From: Saccoglossus kowalevskii
Lineage: Eukaryota; Hemichordata; Enteropneusta; Harrimaniidae
Direction of reading: 5' to 3'
Assembly: GCF_000003605.2 (NCBI RefSeq)
Contig: NW_003127312.1
Span: forward strand, 1-47,815
Length of the DNA stretch: 47,815 nt
The position numbers and the translations under genes are program-made. Under the pieces are notes generated by a model. It did no database searches. It saw only the letters and a program-made list of their open reading frames with translations, and was not told where the DNA came from. The first letter of the stretch is position 1, and each line of letters opens with the position of its first letter. Shown in pieces: positions 1 through 10,740 of this stretch.

Positions 1-3
1 TCA

Positions 4-943
4 TGATATGTTAGGTTTCTAATCAACTGAATCAGGCTTGGTGGATACATCAAACATTGTGATATGTTAGGTTTCTAATCAACTAAATCAGGCTTGGTGG
101 GTACATCAAACATTGTGATATGTTAGGTTTCTAATCAACTGAATCAAGCTTGGTGGGCACACCAAACATTGTGATATGTTAGGTTTCTAATCAACTGAAT
201 CAGGTTTGGTGGGTACATCAAACATTGTGATATGTTAGGTTTCTAATCAACTAAATCAGGCTTGGTGGGTACACCAAACATTGTGATATGTTGGGTTTCT
301 AATCAACTGAATCTGGCTTGGTGGGCACACCAAACATTGTGATATGTTAGGTTTCTAATCAACTAAATCAAGCTTGGTGGGTACACCAAACATTGTGATA
401 TGTTAGGTTTCTAATCAACTAAATCAGGCTTGGTGGGTACACCAAACATTGTAATATGTTAGGTTTCTAAACAACTGAATCAGGCTTGGTGGGTACACCA
501 AACATTGTGATATGTTAGGTTTCTAATCAACTGAATCAGGCTTGGTGGGCACACCAAACATTGTGATATGTTAGGTTTCTAATCAACTAAATCAGGCTTG
601 GTGGGTACACCAAACATTGTGATATATTAGGTTTCTAATCAACTGAATCAGGCTTGGTGGGTACACCAAACATTGTGATATGTTAGGTTTCTAATCAACT
701 AAATCAAGCTTGGTGGGTACACCAAACATTGTGATATGTTAGGTTTCTAATCAACTAAATCAAGCTTGGTGGGTACACCAAACATTGTGATATGTTAGGT
801 TTCTAATCAACTGAATCAAGCTTGGTGGGTACACCAAACATTGTGATATGTTAGGTTTCTAATCAACTAAATCAAGCTTGGTGGGTACACCAAACATTGT
901 GATATGTTAGTTTCTAATCAACTAAATCAAGCTTGGTGGGTAC
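4..943 (+). repeat. Higher-order block A, copy 1
   Basis: This string of monomers is marked by rare linked variants: CAGGTTTGG at about 201, TTGGGTTTC at about 291, AATCTGGC at about 311, GTAATATG at about 451 and CTAAACAAC at about 468. Positions 4-593 match 26044-26633 with two mismatches seen (24 and 230). Positions 108-910 match 46979-47781 with none seen, after which a one-base deletion in GTTAGTTTC (near 911) offsets this copy. The shared order of rare variants shows block copying, not independent mutation. Confidence 0.93.
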
Positions 944-3420
944 ACCAAACATTGTGATATGTTAGGTTTCTAATCAACTAAATCAAGCTTGGTGGGCACA
1001 CCAAACATTGTGATATGTTAGGTTTCTAATCAACTAAATCAAGCTTGGTGGGCACACCAAAGATTGTGATATGATAGGTTTCTAATCAACTGAATCAGGC
1101 TTGGTGGGCACACCAAACATTGTGATATGTTAGGTTTCTAATCAACTGAATCAAGCTTGGTGGGTACACCAAACATTGTGATATGTTAGGTTTCTAATCA
1201 ACTGAATCAGGCTTGGTGGGTACACCAAACATTGTGATATGTTAGGTTTCTAATCAACTGAATCAGGCTTGGTGGGCACACCAAACATTGTGATATGTTA
1301 GGTTTCTAATCAACTGAATCAGGCTTGGTGGGCACACCAAACATTGTGATATGTTAGGATTCTAATCAACTAAATCAAGCTTGGTGGGTACACCAAACAT
1401 TGTGATATGTTAGGTTTCTAATCAACTAAATCAAGGTTGGTGGGCACACCAAACATTGTGATATGTTAGGTTTCTAATCAACTGAATCAAGCTTGGTGGG
1501 TACATCAAACATTGTGATATGTTAGTTTCTAATCAACTGAATCAGCTTGGTGGGCACACCAAACATTGTGATATGTTAGGTTTCTAATCAACTAAATCAA
1601 GATAGGTGGGTACACCAAACATTGTGATATGTTAGGTTTCTAATCAACTGAATCAAGCTTGGTGGGTACACCAAACATTGTGATATGTTAGGTTTCTAAT
1701 CAACTAAATCAAGCTTGGTGGATACACCAAACATTGTGATATGTTAGGTTTCTAATCAACTGAATCAAGCTTGGTGGGTACACCAAACATTGTGATATGT
1801 TAGGTTTCTAATCAACTAAATCAGGCTTGGTGGGCACACCAAACATTGTGATATGTTAGGTTTCTAATCAACTAAATCAACCTTGGTGGGTACAGCAAAC
1901 ATTGTGATATGTTAGGTTTCTAATCAACTGAATCAGGCTTGGTGGGTACACCAAACATTGTGATATGTTAGGTTTCTAATCAACTAAATCAGGCATGGTG
2001 GGCACACCAAACATTGTGATATGTTAGGTTTCTAATCAACTAAATCAAGCTTGGTGGGTACACCAAACATTGTGATATGTTAGGTTTCTAATCAACTGAA
2101 TCAGGCTTGGTTGGCACACCAAACATTGTGATATGTTAGGTTTCTAATCAACTGAATCAAGCTTGGTGGGTACACCAAACATTGTGATATGTTAGGTTTC
2201 TAATCAACTCAATCAAGCTTGGTGGGTACACCAAACATTGTGATATGTTAGGTTTCTAATCAACTAAATCAAGCTTGGTGGGTACACCAAACATTGTGAT
2301 ATGTTAGGTTTCTAATCAACTAAATCAAGCTTGGTGGGTACACCAAACATTGTGATATGTTAGGTTTCTAATCAACTGAATCAGGCTTTGTGGGTACACC
2401 AAACATTGTGATATGTTAGGTTTCTAATCAACTAAATCAAGCTTGGTGGGTACACCAAACATTGTGATATGTTAGGTTTCTAATCAACTGAATCAGGCTT
2501 GGTGGGTACACCAAACATTGTGATATGTTAGGTTTCTAATCAACTGAATCAGGCTTGGTGGGTACACCAAACATTGTGATATGTTAGGTTTCTAATCAAC
2601 TGAATCAGGCTTGGTGGGTACACCAAACATTGTGATATGTTAGGTTTCTAATCAACTGAATCAGGCTTGGTGGGTACACCAAACATTGTGATATGTTAGG
2701 TTTCTAATCAACTAAATCAAGCTTGGTGGATACACCAAACATTGTGATATGTTAGGTTTCTAATCAACTAAATCAGGCTTGGTGGGTACAGCAAACATTG
2801 TGATATGTTAGGTTTCTAATCAACTAAAGCAAGCTTGGTGGGCACACCAAACATTGTGATATGTTAGGTTTCTAATCAACTAAATCAAGCTTGGTGGGTA
2901 CACCAAACATTGTGATATGTTAGGTTTCTAATCAACTAAATCAAGCTTGGTGGGTACACCAAACATTGTGATATGTTAGGTTTCTAATCAACTGAATCAG
3001 GCTTGGTGGGTACACCAAACATTGTGATATGTTAGGTTTCTAATCAACTGAATCAGGCTTGGTGGGCACACCAAACATTGTGATATGTTAGGTTTCTAAT
3101 CAACTAAATCAAGCTTGGTGAGGTACACCAAACATTGTGATATGTTAGGTTTCTAATCAACTAAATCAGGCTTGGTGGGTACACCAAACATTGTGATATA
3201 TTAGGTTTCTAATCAACTGAATCAGGCTTGGTGGGTACACCAAACATTGTGATATGTTAGGTTTCTAATCAACTAAATCAAGCTTGGTGGGTACACCAAA
3301 CATTGTGATATGTTAGGTTTCTAATCAACTAAATCAAGCTTGGTGGGTACACCAAACCTTGTGATATGTTAGGTTTCTAATCAACTAAATCACGCTTGGT
3401 GGGTACACCAAACATTGTGA

Positions 3421-3950
3421 TATGTTAGGTTTCTAATCAACTGAATCAAGCTTGGTGGGTACACCAAACATTGTGATATGGTAGGTTTCTAATCAACTGA
3501 ATCACGCTTGGTGGGTACACCAAATATTGTGGTATGTTAGGTTTCTAATCAACTAAATCAGGCTTGGTGGGTACATCAAACATTGTGATATGTTAGGTTT
3601 CTAATCAACTAAATCAGGCTTTGTGGGTACACCAAACATTGTGATATGTTAGGTTTCTAATCAACTGAATCAGGCTTGGTGGGCACACCAAATATTGTGA
3701 TATGTTAGGTTTCTAATCAACTAAATCAAGCTTGGTGGGTACACCAAACATTGTGATATGTTAGGTTTCTAATCAACTAAATCACGCTTGGTGGGTACAT
3801 CAAACATTGTGATATGTTAGGTTTCTAATTAACTAAATCATGCTTGGTGGGTACATCAAACATTGTGATATGTTACGTTTCTAATCAACTGAATCAAGTT
3901 TGGTGGGTACACCAAACATTGTGATATGTTAGGTTTCTAATCAACTGAAT
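3421..3950 (+). repeat. Higher-order block E, copy 1
   Basis: Markers in order are GATATGGTAGG (3476), AATCACGCTTGG with AATATTGTGGTATG (3500-3535), GCTTTGTGGG (about 3620), CAAATATTG (about 3690), TAATTAAC (3827) and CAAGTTTGG (3896). The same order occurs at 18584-19113, offset 15163, with few differences: for example CACGC here against CAGGC there near 3785, and TTACG here at 3875. The indel-rich patch at 3951-4050 follows directly. Confidence 0.88.
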
Positions 3951-4050
3951 CAGCTTGGTTGGCACACCAACATTGTGATATGTTAGTTTCTAATCAACTA
4001 AATCAAGCTTGTTGGGCACACCAACATTGTGATATGTTAGGTTCTATCAC
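3951..4050 (+). repeat. Indel-dense degenerate monomers
   Basis: Seven single-base deletions fall in about 100 bases relative to consensus: CAGCTT, CCAACATT (twice), GTTAGTTTC, GGTTCT, CTATC and ATCACTAAAT. Most of the array has none for kilobases. All are deletions and several lie in short homopolymers, so uncorrected assembly error is a serious alternative to a real decayed patch. The counterpart 19114-19250 in the E copy is clean. Confidence 0.85.
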
Positions 4051-4935
4051 TAAATCAAGATTGGTGGGTACACCAAACATTGTGATATGTTAGGTTTCTA
4101 ATCAACTAAATCAGGCTTGGTGGGTACACCAAACATTGTGATATGTTAGGTTTCTAATCAACTAAATCAAGCTTGGTGGGCACACCAAACATTGTGATAT
4201 GTTAGGTTTCTAATCAACTGAATCAGGCTTGGTGGGTACACCAAACATTGTGATATGTTAGGTTTCTAATCAACTAAATCAAGCTTGGTGGGTACACCAA
4301 ACATTGTGATATGTTAGGTTTCTAATCAACTGAATCAGGCTTGGTGGGTACATCAAACATTGTGATATGTTAGGTTTCTAATCAACTAAATCAGGCTTGG
4401 TGGGTACACCAAACATTGTGATATGTTAGGTTTCTAATCAACTGAATCAGGCTTGGTGGGTACATCAAACATTGTGATATGTTAGGTTTCTAATCAACTA
4501 AATCAAGCTTGGTGGGTACATCAAACATTGTGATATGTTAGGTTTCTAATCAACTAAATCAAGCTTGGTGGGCACACCAAACATTGTGATATGTTAGGTT
4601 TCTAATCAACTAAATCAAGCTTGGTGGGTACACCAAACATTGTGATATGTTATGTTTCTAATCAACTGAATCAGGCTTGGTGGGCACACCAAACATTGTG
4701 ATATGTTAGGTTTCTAATCAACTGAATCAGGCTTGCTGGGTACATCAAACATTGTGATATGTTAGGTTTCTAATCAACTAAATCAAGCTTGGTGGGTACA
4801 TCAAACATTGTGATATGTTAGGTTTCTAATCAACTAAATCAAGCTTGGTGGGCACACCAAACATTGTGATATGTTAGGTTTCTAATCAACTGAATCAGGC
4901 TTGGTGGGCACACCAAACATTGTGATATGTTAGGT

Positions 4936-5860
4936 TTCTAATCAACTGAATCAGGCTTGGTGGGCACACCAAACATTGTGATATGTTAGGTTTCTAATTA
5001 ACTGAATCAGGCTTGGTGGATACACCAAACATTGTGATATGTTAGGTTTCTAATCACCTAATCAAGCTTGGTGGGTACACCAAACATTGTGATATGTTAG
5101 GTTTCTAATCAACTAAATCAGGCTTGGTGGGTACATCAAACATTGTGATATGTTAGGTTTCTAATCAACTAAATCAAGCTTGGTGGGTACACCAAACATT
5201 GTGATATGTTAGGTTTCTAATCAACTAAATCAAGATTGGTGGGTACACCAAACATTGTGATATGTTAGGTTTCTAATCAACTGAATCAGGCTTGGTGGGT
5301 ACACCAAACATTGTGATATGTTAGGTTTCTAATCAACTGAATCAGGCTTGGTTGGCACACCAAACATTGTGATATGTTAGGTTTCTAATCAACTGAATCA
5401 GGCTTGGTGGGTACACCAAACATTGTGATATGTTAGGTTTCTAATCAACTGAATCAGGCTTGGTGGGTACACCAAACATTGTGATATGTTACGTTTCTAA
5501 TCAACTGAATCAAGCTTGGTGGGTACACCAAACATTGTGATATGTTAGGTTTCTAATCAACTGAATCAGGCTTGGTGGGTACACCAAACATTGTGATATG
5601 TTAGGTTTCTAATCAACTAAATCAGGCTTGGTGGGCACACCAAACATTGTGATATGTTAGGTTTCTAATCAACTAAATCAAGCTTGGTGGGTACACCAAA
5701 CATTGTGATATGTTAGGTTTCTAATCAACTGAATCAGGCTTGGTGGGCACACCAAACATTGTGATATGTTAGGTTTCTAATCAACTAAATCAGGCTTGGT
5801 GGGTACTTCAAACATTGTGATATGTTAGGTTTCTAATCAACTAAATCAGGCTTGGTGGGT
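4936..5860 (+). repeat. Higher-order block C, copy 1 (shared-indel marker)
   Basis: The block contains TAATTAAC plus GGATACACC, then a monomer shortened to CACCTAATC at 5055-5063, then an AAGATTGG monomer at 5232 and a TTACG monomer at 5491. The same order recurs at 27681-28605 (offset 22745, about 925 bp, roughly half a dozen differences noticed), with the CACCTAATC-to-TTACG spacing exactly 436 in both. A shorter copy is at 21937-22354. The shared 1-bp loss plus substitutions is strong evidence of common descent. Confidence 0.9.
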
Positions 5861-6497
5861 ACACCAAACATTGTGATATGTTAGGTTTCTAATCAACTAA
5901 ATCAGGCTTGGTGGGTACATCAAACATTGTGATATGTTAGGTTTCTAATCAACTAAATCAAGCTTGGTGGGTACACCAAACATTGTGATATGTTAGGTTT
6001 CTAATCAACTAAATCAAGCTTGGTGGGTACACCAAACATTGTGATATGTTAGGTTTCTAATCAACTAAATCAAGCTTCGTGGGTACACCAAACATTGTGA
6101 TATGTTAGGTTTCTAATCAACTAAATCAAGATTGGTGGGTACACCAAACATTGTGATATGTTAGGTTTCTAATCAACTGAATCAGGCTTGGTGGGTACAC
6201 CAAACATTGTGATATGTTAGGTTTCTAATCAACTGAATCAGGCTTGGTGGGCACACCAAACATTGTGATATGTTAGGTTTCTAATCAACTGAATCAGGCT
6301 TGGTGGGTACACCAAACATTGTGATATGTTAGGTTTCTAATCAACTGAATCAGGCTTGGTGGGTACACCAAACATTGTGATATGTTACGTTTCTAATCAA
6401 CTGAATCAAGCTTGGTGGGTACACCAAACATTGTGATATGTTAGGTTTCTAATCAACTGAATCAGGCTTGGTGGGTACACCAAACATTGTGATATGT
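5202..6497 (+). repeat. 16-monomer (896-bp) higher-order repeat
   Basis: The AAGATTGG monomer recurs at 5232 and 6128, and the TTACG monomer at 5491 and 6387. Both pairs are exactly 896 bp apart (16 x 56). Monomers 1 to 7 of the second unit follow the first closely; one difference is GTTGGCAC at about 5351 against GTGGGCAC. After that the second unit lacks one monomer and the next TTACG comes 12 monomers later (7058), then 14 (7842). The 896-bp spacing recurs at 28236 and 29132. The higher-order unit is therefore real but imperfect, varying from 12 to 16 monomers. Confidence 0.88.
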
Positions 6498-6729
6498 TAG
6501 GTTTCTAATCAACTAAATCAAGCTTGGTGGGTAGAACAAACATTGTGATATGTTAGGTTTCTAATCAACTCAATCAGGCTTGGTGGGCACACCAAACATT
6601 GTGATATGTTAGGTTTCTAATCAACTAAATCAGGCTTGGTGGGTACATCAATCATTGTGATATGTTAGGTTTCTAATCAACTAAATCAGGCTTGGTGGGT
6701 ACACCAAACATTGTGATATGTTAGGTTTC

Positions 6730-7170
6730 TAATCAACTGAATCAAGCTTGGTGGGCACACCAAACATTGTGATATGTTAGGTTTCTAATCAACTAAATCA
6801 ACTTGGTGGGTACACCAAACATTGTGATATGTTAGGTTTCTAATCAACTGAATCAAGCTTGGTGGGTACACCAAACATTGTGATATGTTAGGTTTCTAAT
6901 CAACTGAATCAGGCTTGGTGGGCACACCAAACATTGTGATATGTTAGGTTTCTAATCAACTGAATCAGGTTTGGTGGGTACACCAAACATTGTGATATGT
7001 TAGGATTCTAATCAACTGAATCAGGCTTGGTGGGTACACCAAACATTGTGATATGTTACGTTTCTAATCAACTGAATCAAGCTTGGTGGGTACACCAAAC
7101 ATTGTGATATGTTAGGTTTCTAATCAACTGAATCAGGCTTGGTGGGTACACCAAACATTGTGATATGTTA
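6730..7170 (+). repeat. Block G: CAACTTGG / CAGGTTTGG / TTAGGATTC / TTACG string
   Basis: A one-base deletion giving AAATCAACTTGG (about 6797) is followed in order by CAGGTTTGG (6968), TTAGGATTC (about 7003) and TTACG (7058). The same order appears at 40130-40580, with the deletion at about 40187 and TTACG at 40446. A variant appears at 44490-44960, with the deletion at about 44552 and TTACG at 44812 but without TTAGGATTC. The deletion is thus inherited with its neighbours. Confidence 0.83.
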
Positions 7171-8010
7171 GGTTTCTAATCAACTAAATCAGGCTTGGTG
7201 GGCACACCAAACATTGTGATATGTTAGGTTTCTAATCAACTAAATCAAGCTTGGTGGGTACACCAAACATTGTGATATGTTAGGTTTCTAATCAACTGAA
7301 TCTGGCTTGGTGGGTACACCAAACATTGTGATATGTTAGGTTTCTAATCAACTGAATCAAGCTTGGTGGGTACACCAAACATTGTGATATGTTAGGTTTC
7401 TAATCAACTGAATCAAGCTTGGTGGGCACACCAAACATTGTGATATGTTAGGTTTCTAATCAACTAAATCAGGCTTGGTGGGTACACCAAACATTGTGAT
7501 ATGTTAGGTTTCTAATCAACTGAATCAAGCTTGGTGGGTACACCAAACATTGTGATATGTTAGGTTTCTAATCAACTAAATCAGGCTTGGTGGGTACACC
7601 AAACATTGTGATATGTTAGGTTTCTAATCAACTAAATCAGGCTTGGTGGGTACATCAAACATTGTGATATGTTAGGTTTCTAATCAACTGAATCAGGCTT
7701 GGTGGGCACACCAAACATTGTGATATGTTAGGTTTCTAATCAACTGAATCAGACTTGGTGGGTACATCAAACATTGTGATATGTTAGATTTCTAATCAAC
7801 TGAATCAGGCTTGGTGGGTACACCAAACATTGTGATATGTTACGTTTCTAATCAACTGAATCAAGCTTGGTGGGTACACCAAACATTGTGATATGTTAGG
7901 TTTCTAATCAACTGAATCAGGCTTGGTGGGTACACCAAACATTGTGATATGTTAGGTTTCTAATCAACTAAATCAGGCTTGGTGGGTACAGCAAACATTG
8001 TGATATGTTA

Positions 8011-8070
8011 GGTTTTAATCAACTAAAGCAAGCTTGGTGGGCACACCAAACATTGTGATATGTTAGGTTC
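8011..8070 (+). repeat. Two monomers with single-base deletions
   Basis: GGTTTTAATC at 8011 lacks the C of GGTTTCTAATC, and GGTTCTAATC at 8067 lacks one T. They are consecutive monomers within an ACAGC/AAAGCAAGC pair (about 7988-8040) that is intact in seven other places, so the changes are local to this copy. Confidence 0.8.
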
Positions 8071-8280
8071 TAATCAACTAAATCAAGCTTGGTGGGTACA
8101 CCAAACATTGTGATATCTTAGGTTTCTAATCAACTAAATCAAGCTTGGTGTGTACACCAAACATTGTGATATGTTAGGTTTCTAATCAACTGAATCAGGC
8201 TTGGTGGGTACACCAAACATTGTGATATGTTAGGTTTCTAATCAACTGAATCAGGCTTGGTGGGCACACCAAACATTGTG

Positions 8281-8957
8281 ATATGTTAGGTTTCTAATCA
8301 ACTAAATCAAGCTTGGTGGGTACACCAAACATTGTGATATGTTAGGTTTCTAATCAACTAAATCAGGCTTGTTGGGTACACCAAACATTGTGATATGTTA
8401 GGTTTCTAATCAACTGAATCAAGCTTGGTGGGTACACCAAACATTGTGATATGTTAGGTTTCTAATCAACTGAATCAAGCTTGGTGGGTCCACCAAACAT
8501 TGTGATATGTTAGGTTTCTAATCAACTAAATCAAGCTTGGTGGGTACACCAAACATTGTGATATGTTAGGTTTCTAATCAACTGAATCAGGCTTGGTGGG
8601 TACACCAAACATTGTGATATGTTAGATTTCTAATCAACTGAATCAGGCTTGGTGGGCACATCAAACATTGTGATATATTAGGTTTGTAATCAACTAAATC
8701 AAGCTTGGTGGGTACACCAATCCTTGTGATATGTTAGGTTTCTAATCAACTAAATCAGGCTTGGTGGGTACACCAAACATTGTGATATGTTATGTTTCTA
8801 ATCAACTAAATCAGGCTTGGTGGGTACACCAAACATTGTGATATGTTAGGTTTCTAATCAACTAAATCAGGCTTGGTGGGTACACCAAACATTGTGATAT
8901 GTTAGGTTTCTAATCAACTGAATCAGGCTTGGTGGGTACACCAAACATTGTGATATG
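8281..8957 (+). repeat. Higher-order block D, copy 1
   Basis: Markers in order are GCTTGTTGGG (8369), GGGTCCACC (8488), TTAGATTTC (8623), GCACATC with GATATATTAGGTTTGTAATC (about 8655-8690), CCTTGTG (about 8722) and TTATGTTTC (8790). The same string is at 22334-23010, offset 14053, with one difference noticed (AATCCTTG here, AACCTTG there). A partial version is at 20760-21060. Confidence 0.9.
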
Positions 8958-9960
8958 TTAGATTTCTAATCAACTAAATCAGGGTTGGTGGGCACACCAA
9001 ACATTGTGATATCTTAGGTTTCTAATCAACTGAATCAGGCTTGGTGGGCACACCAAACATTGTGATATGTTAGGTTTCTAATCAACTAAATCAAGCTTGG
9101 TGGGTACACCAAACATTGTGATGTGTTAGGTTTCAAATCAACTGAATCAGGCTTGGTGGATACACCAAACATTGTGATATGTTAGGTTTCTAATCAACTA
9201 AATCAAGCTTGGTGGGTACACCAAACATTGTGATATGTTAGGTTTCTAATCAACTGAATCAGGCTTGGTGGGCACACCAAACATTGTGATATGTTAGGTT
9301 TCTAATCAACTAAATCAGGCTTGGTGGGTACATCAAACATTGTGATATGTTAGGTTTCTAATCAACTAAATCAGGCTTGGTGGGTACACCAAACATTGTG
9401 ATATGTTAGGTTTCTAATCAACTGAATCAAGCTTGGTGGGCACACCAAACATTGTGATATGTTAGGTTTCTAATCAACTAAATCAAGCTTGGTGGGTACA
9501 CCAAACATTGTGATATGTTAGGTTTCTAATCAACTGAATCAAGCTTGGTGGGTACACCAAACATTGTGATATGTTAGGTTTCTAATCAACTAAATCAGGC
9601 TTGGTGGGTACACCAAACATTGTGATATGTTAGGTTTCTAATCAACTAAATCAGGCTTGGTGGGTACATCAAACATTGTGATATGTTAGGTTTCTAATCA
9701 ACTGAATCAGGCTTGGTGGGTACACCAAACATTGTGATATGTTAGGTTTCTAATCAACTGAATCAGGCTTGGTGGGCACACCAAACATTGTGATATGTTA
9801 GGTTTCTAATCAACTGAATCAGGCTTGGTGGGCACACCAAACATTGTGATATGTTAGGTTTCTAATCAACTGAATCAGGCTTGGTGGGTACACCAAACAT
9901 TGTGATATGTTAGGTTTCTAATCAACTAAATCAAGCTTGGTGGGTACACCAAACATTGTG

Positions 9961-10184
9961 ATATGTTAGGTTTCTAATCAACTAAATCAGGCTCGGTGGG
10001 TACATCAAACGTTGTGATATGTTAGGTTTCTAATCAACTAAATCAAGCTTGGTGGGTACACCAAACATTGTGATATGTTAGGTTTCTAATCAAGTAAATC
10101 AGGCTTGGTAGGTACATCAAACGTTGTGATATGTTAGGTTTCTAATCAACTAAATCAAGCTTGGTGGGTACACCAAACATTGTG
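9961..10184 (+). repeat. 112-bp dimer duplication with AACGTTG marker
   Basis: The rare string CATCAAACGTTG occurs at about 10004 and 10116, exactly 112 bp (two monomers) apart, each followed by an AAATCAAGC monomer. I saw it nowhere else. Private changes distinguish the copies: GGCTCGG in the first, CAAGTAAATC and GGTAGG in the second. This is a small, fairly recent duplication. Confidence 0.8.
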
Positions 10185-10229
10185 ATATGTTAGGTTTCTA
10201 ATCAACTAAATCAAGCTTGGTGGGTACAC

Positions 10230-10740
10230 CAAACATTGTGATATGTTAGGTTTCTAATCAACTAAATCAAGATTGGTGGGTACACCAAACATTGTGATAT
10301 GTTAGGTTTCTAATCAACTGAATCAGGCTTGGTGGGTACACCAAACATTGTGATATGTTAGGTTTCTAATCAACTGAATCAGGCTTGGTGGGCACACCAA
10401 ACATTGTGATATGTTAGGTTTCTAATCAACTGAATCAGGCTTGGTGGGTACACCAAACATTGTGATATGTTAGGTTTCTAATCAACTGAATCAGGCTTGG
10501 TGGGTACACCAAACATTGTGATATGTTACGTTTCTAATCAACTGAATCAAGCTTGGTGGGTACACCAAACATTGTGATATGTTAGGTTTCTAATCAACTG
10601 AATCAGGCTTGGTGGGTAGACCAAACATTGTGATATGTTAGGTTTCTAATCAACTAAATCAGGCTTGGTGGGCACACCAAACATTGTGATATGTTAGGTT
10701 TCTAATCAACTAAATCAAGCTTGGTGGGTACACCAAACAT
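10230..10740 (+). repeat. Block H: AAGATTGG / TTACG / GTAGACC string
   Basis: The order AAGATTGG (10269), TTACG (10528), GTAGACC (about 10617) and an AGGCTT-GGCAC monomer recurs at 30240-30760 with AAGATTGG near 30273, TTACG at 30532 and GTAGACC near 30621. The tail GTAGACC recurs again at about 44117 and 44285. Private changes are TTCTTATC (10756) here and TTTCGATTC (30423) in the partner. Confidence 0.8.

Noticed and set aside
1-3. Array edge at the first three bases (TCA before TGATATG instead of TTG)
   Set aside because: Two mismatches in three bases are too few to call a boundary with unique sequence.
8061-8070. RNA polymerase III box B or tRNA-derived origin at GGTTCTAATC
   Set aside because: It resembles box B only in monomers that lost a T or carry a G (8067, about 39720) and near TTTCGATTC (30423). 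The usual GGTTTCTAATC has an extra base, there is no box A at a proper distance and no cloverleaf.
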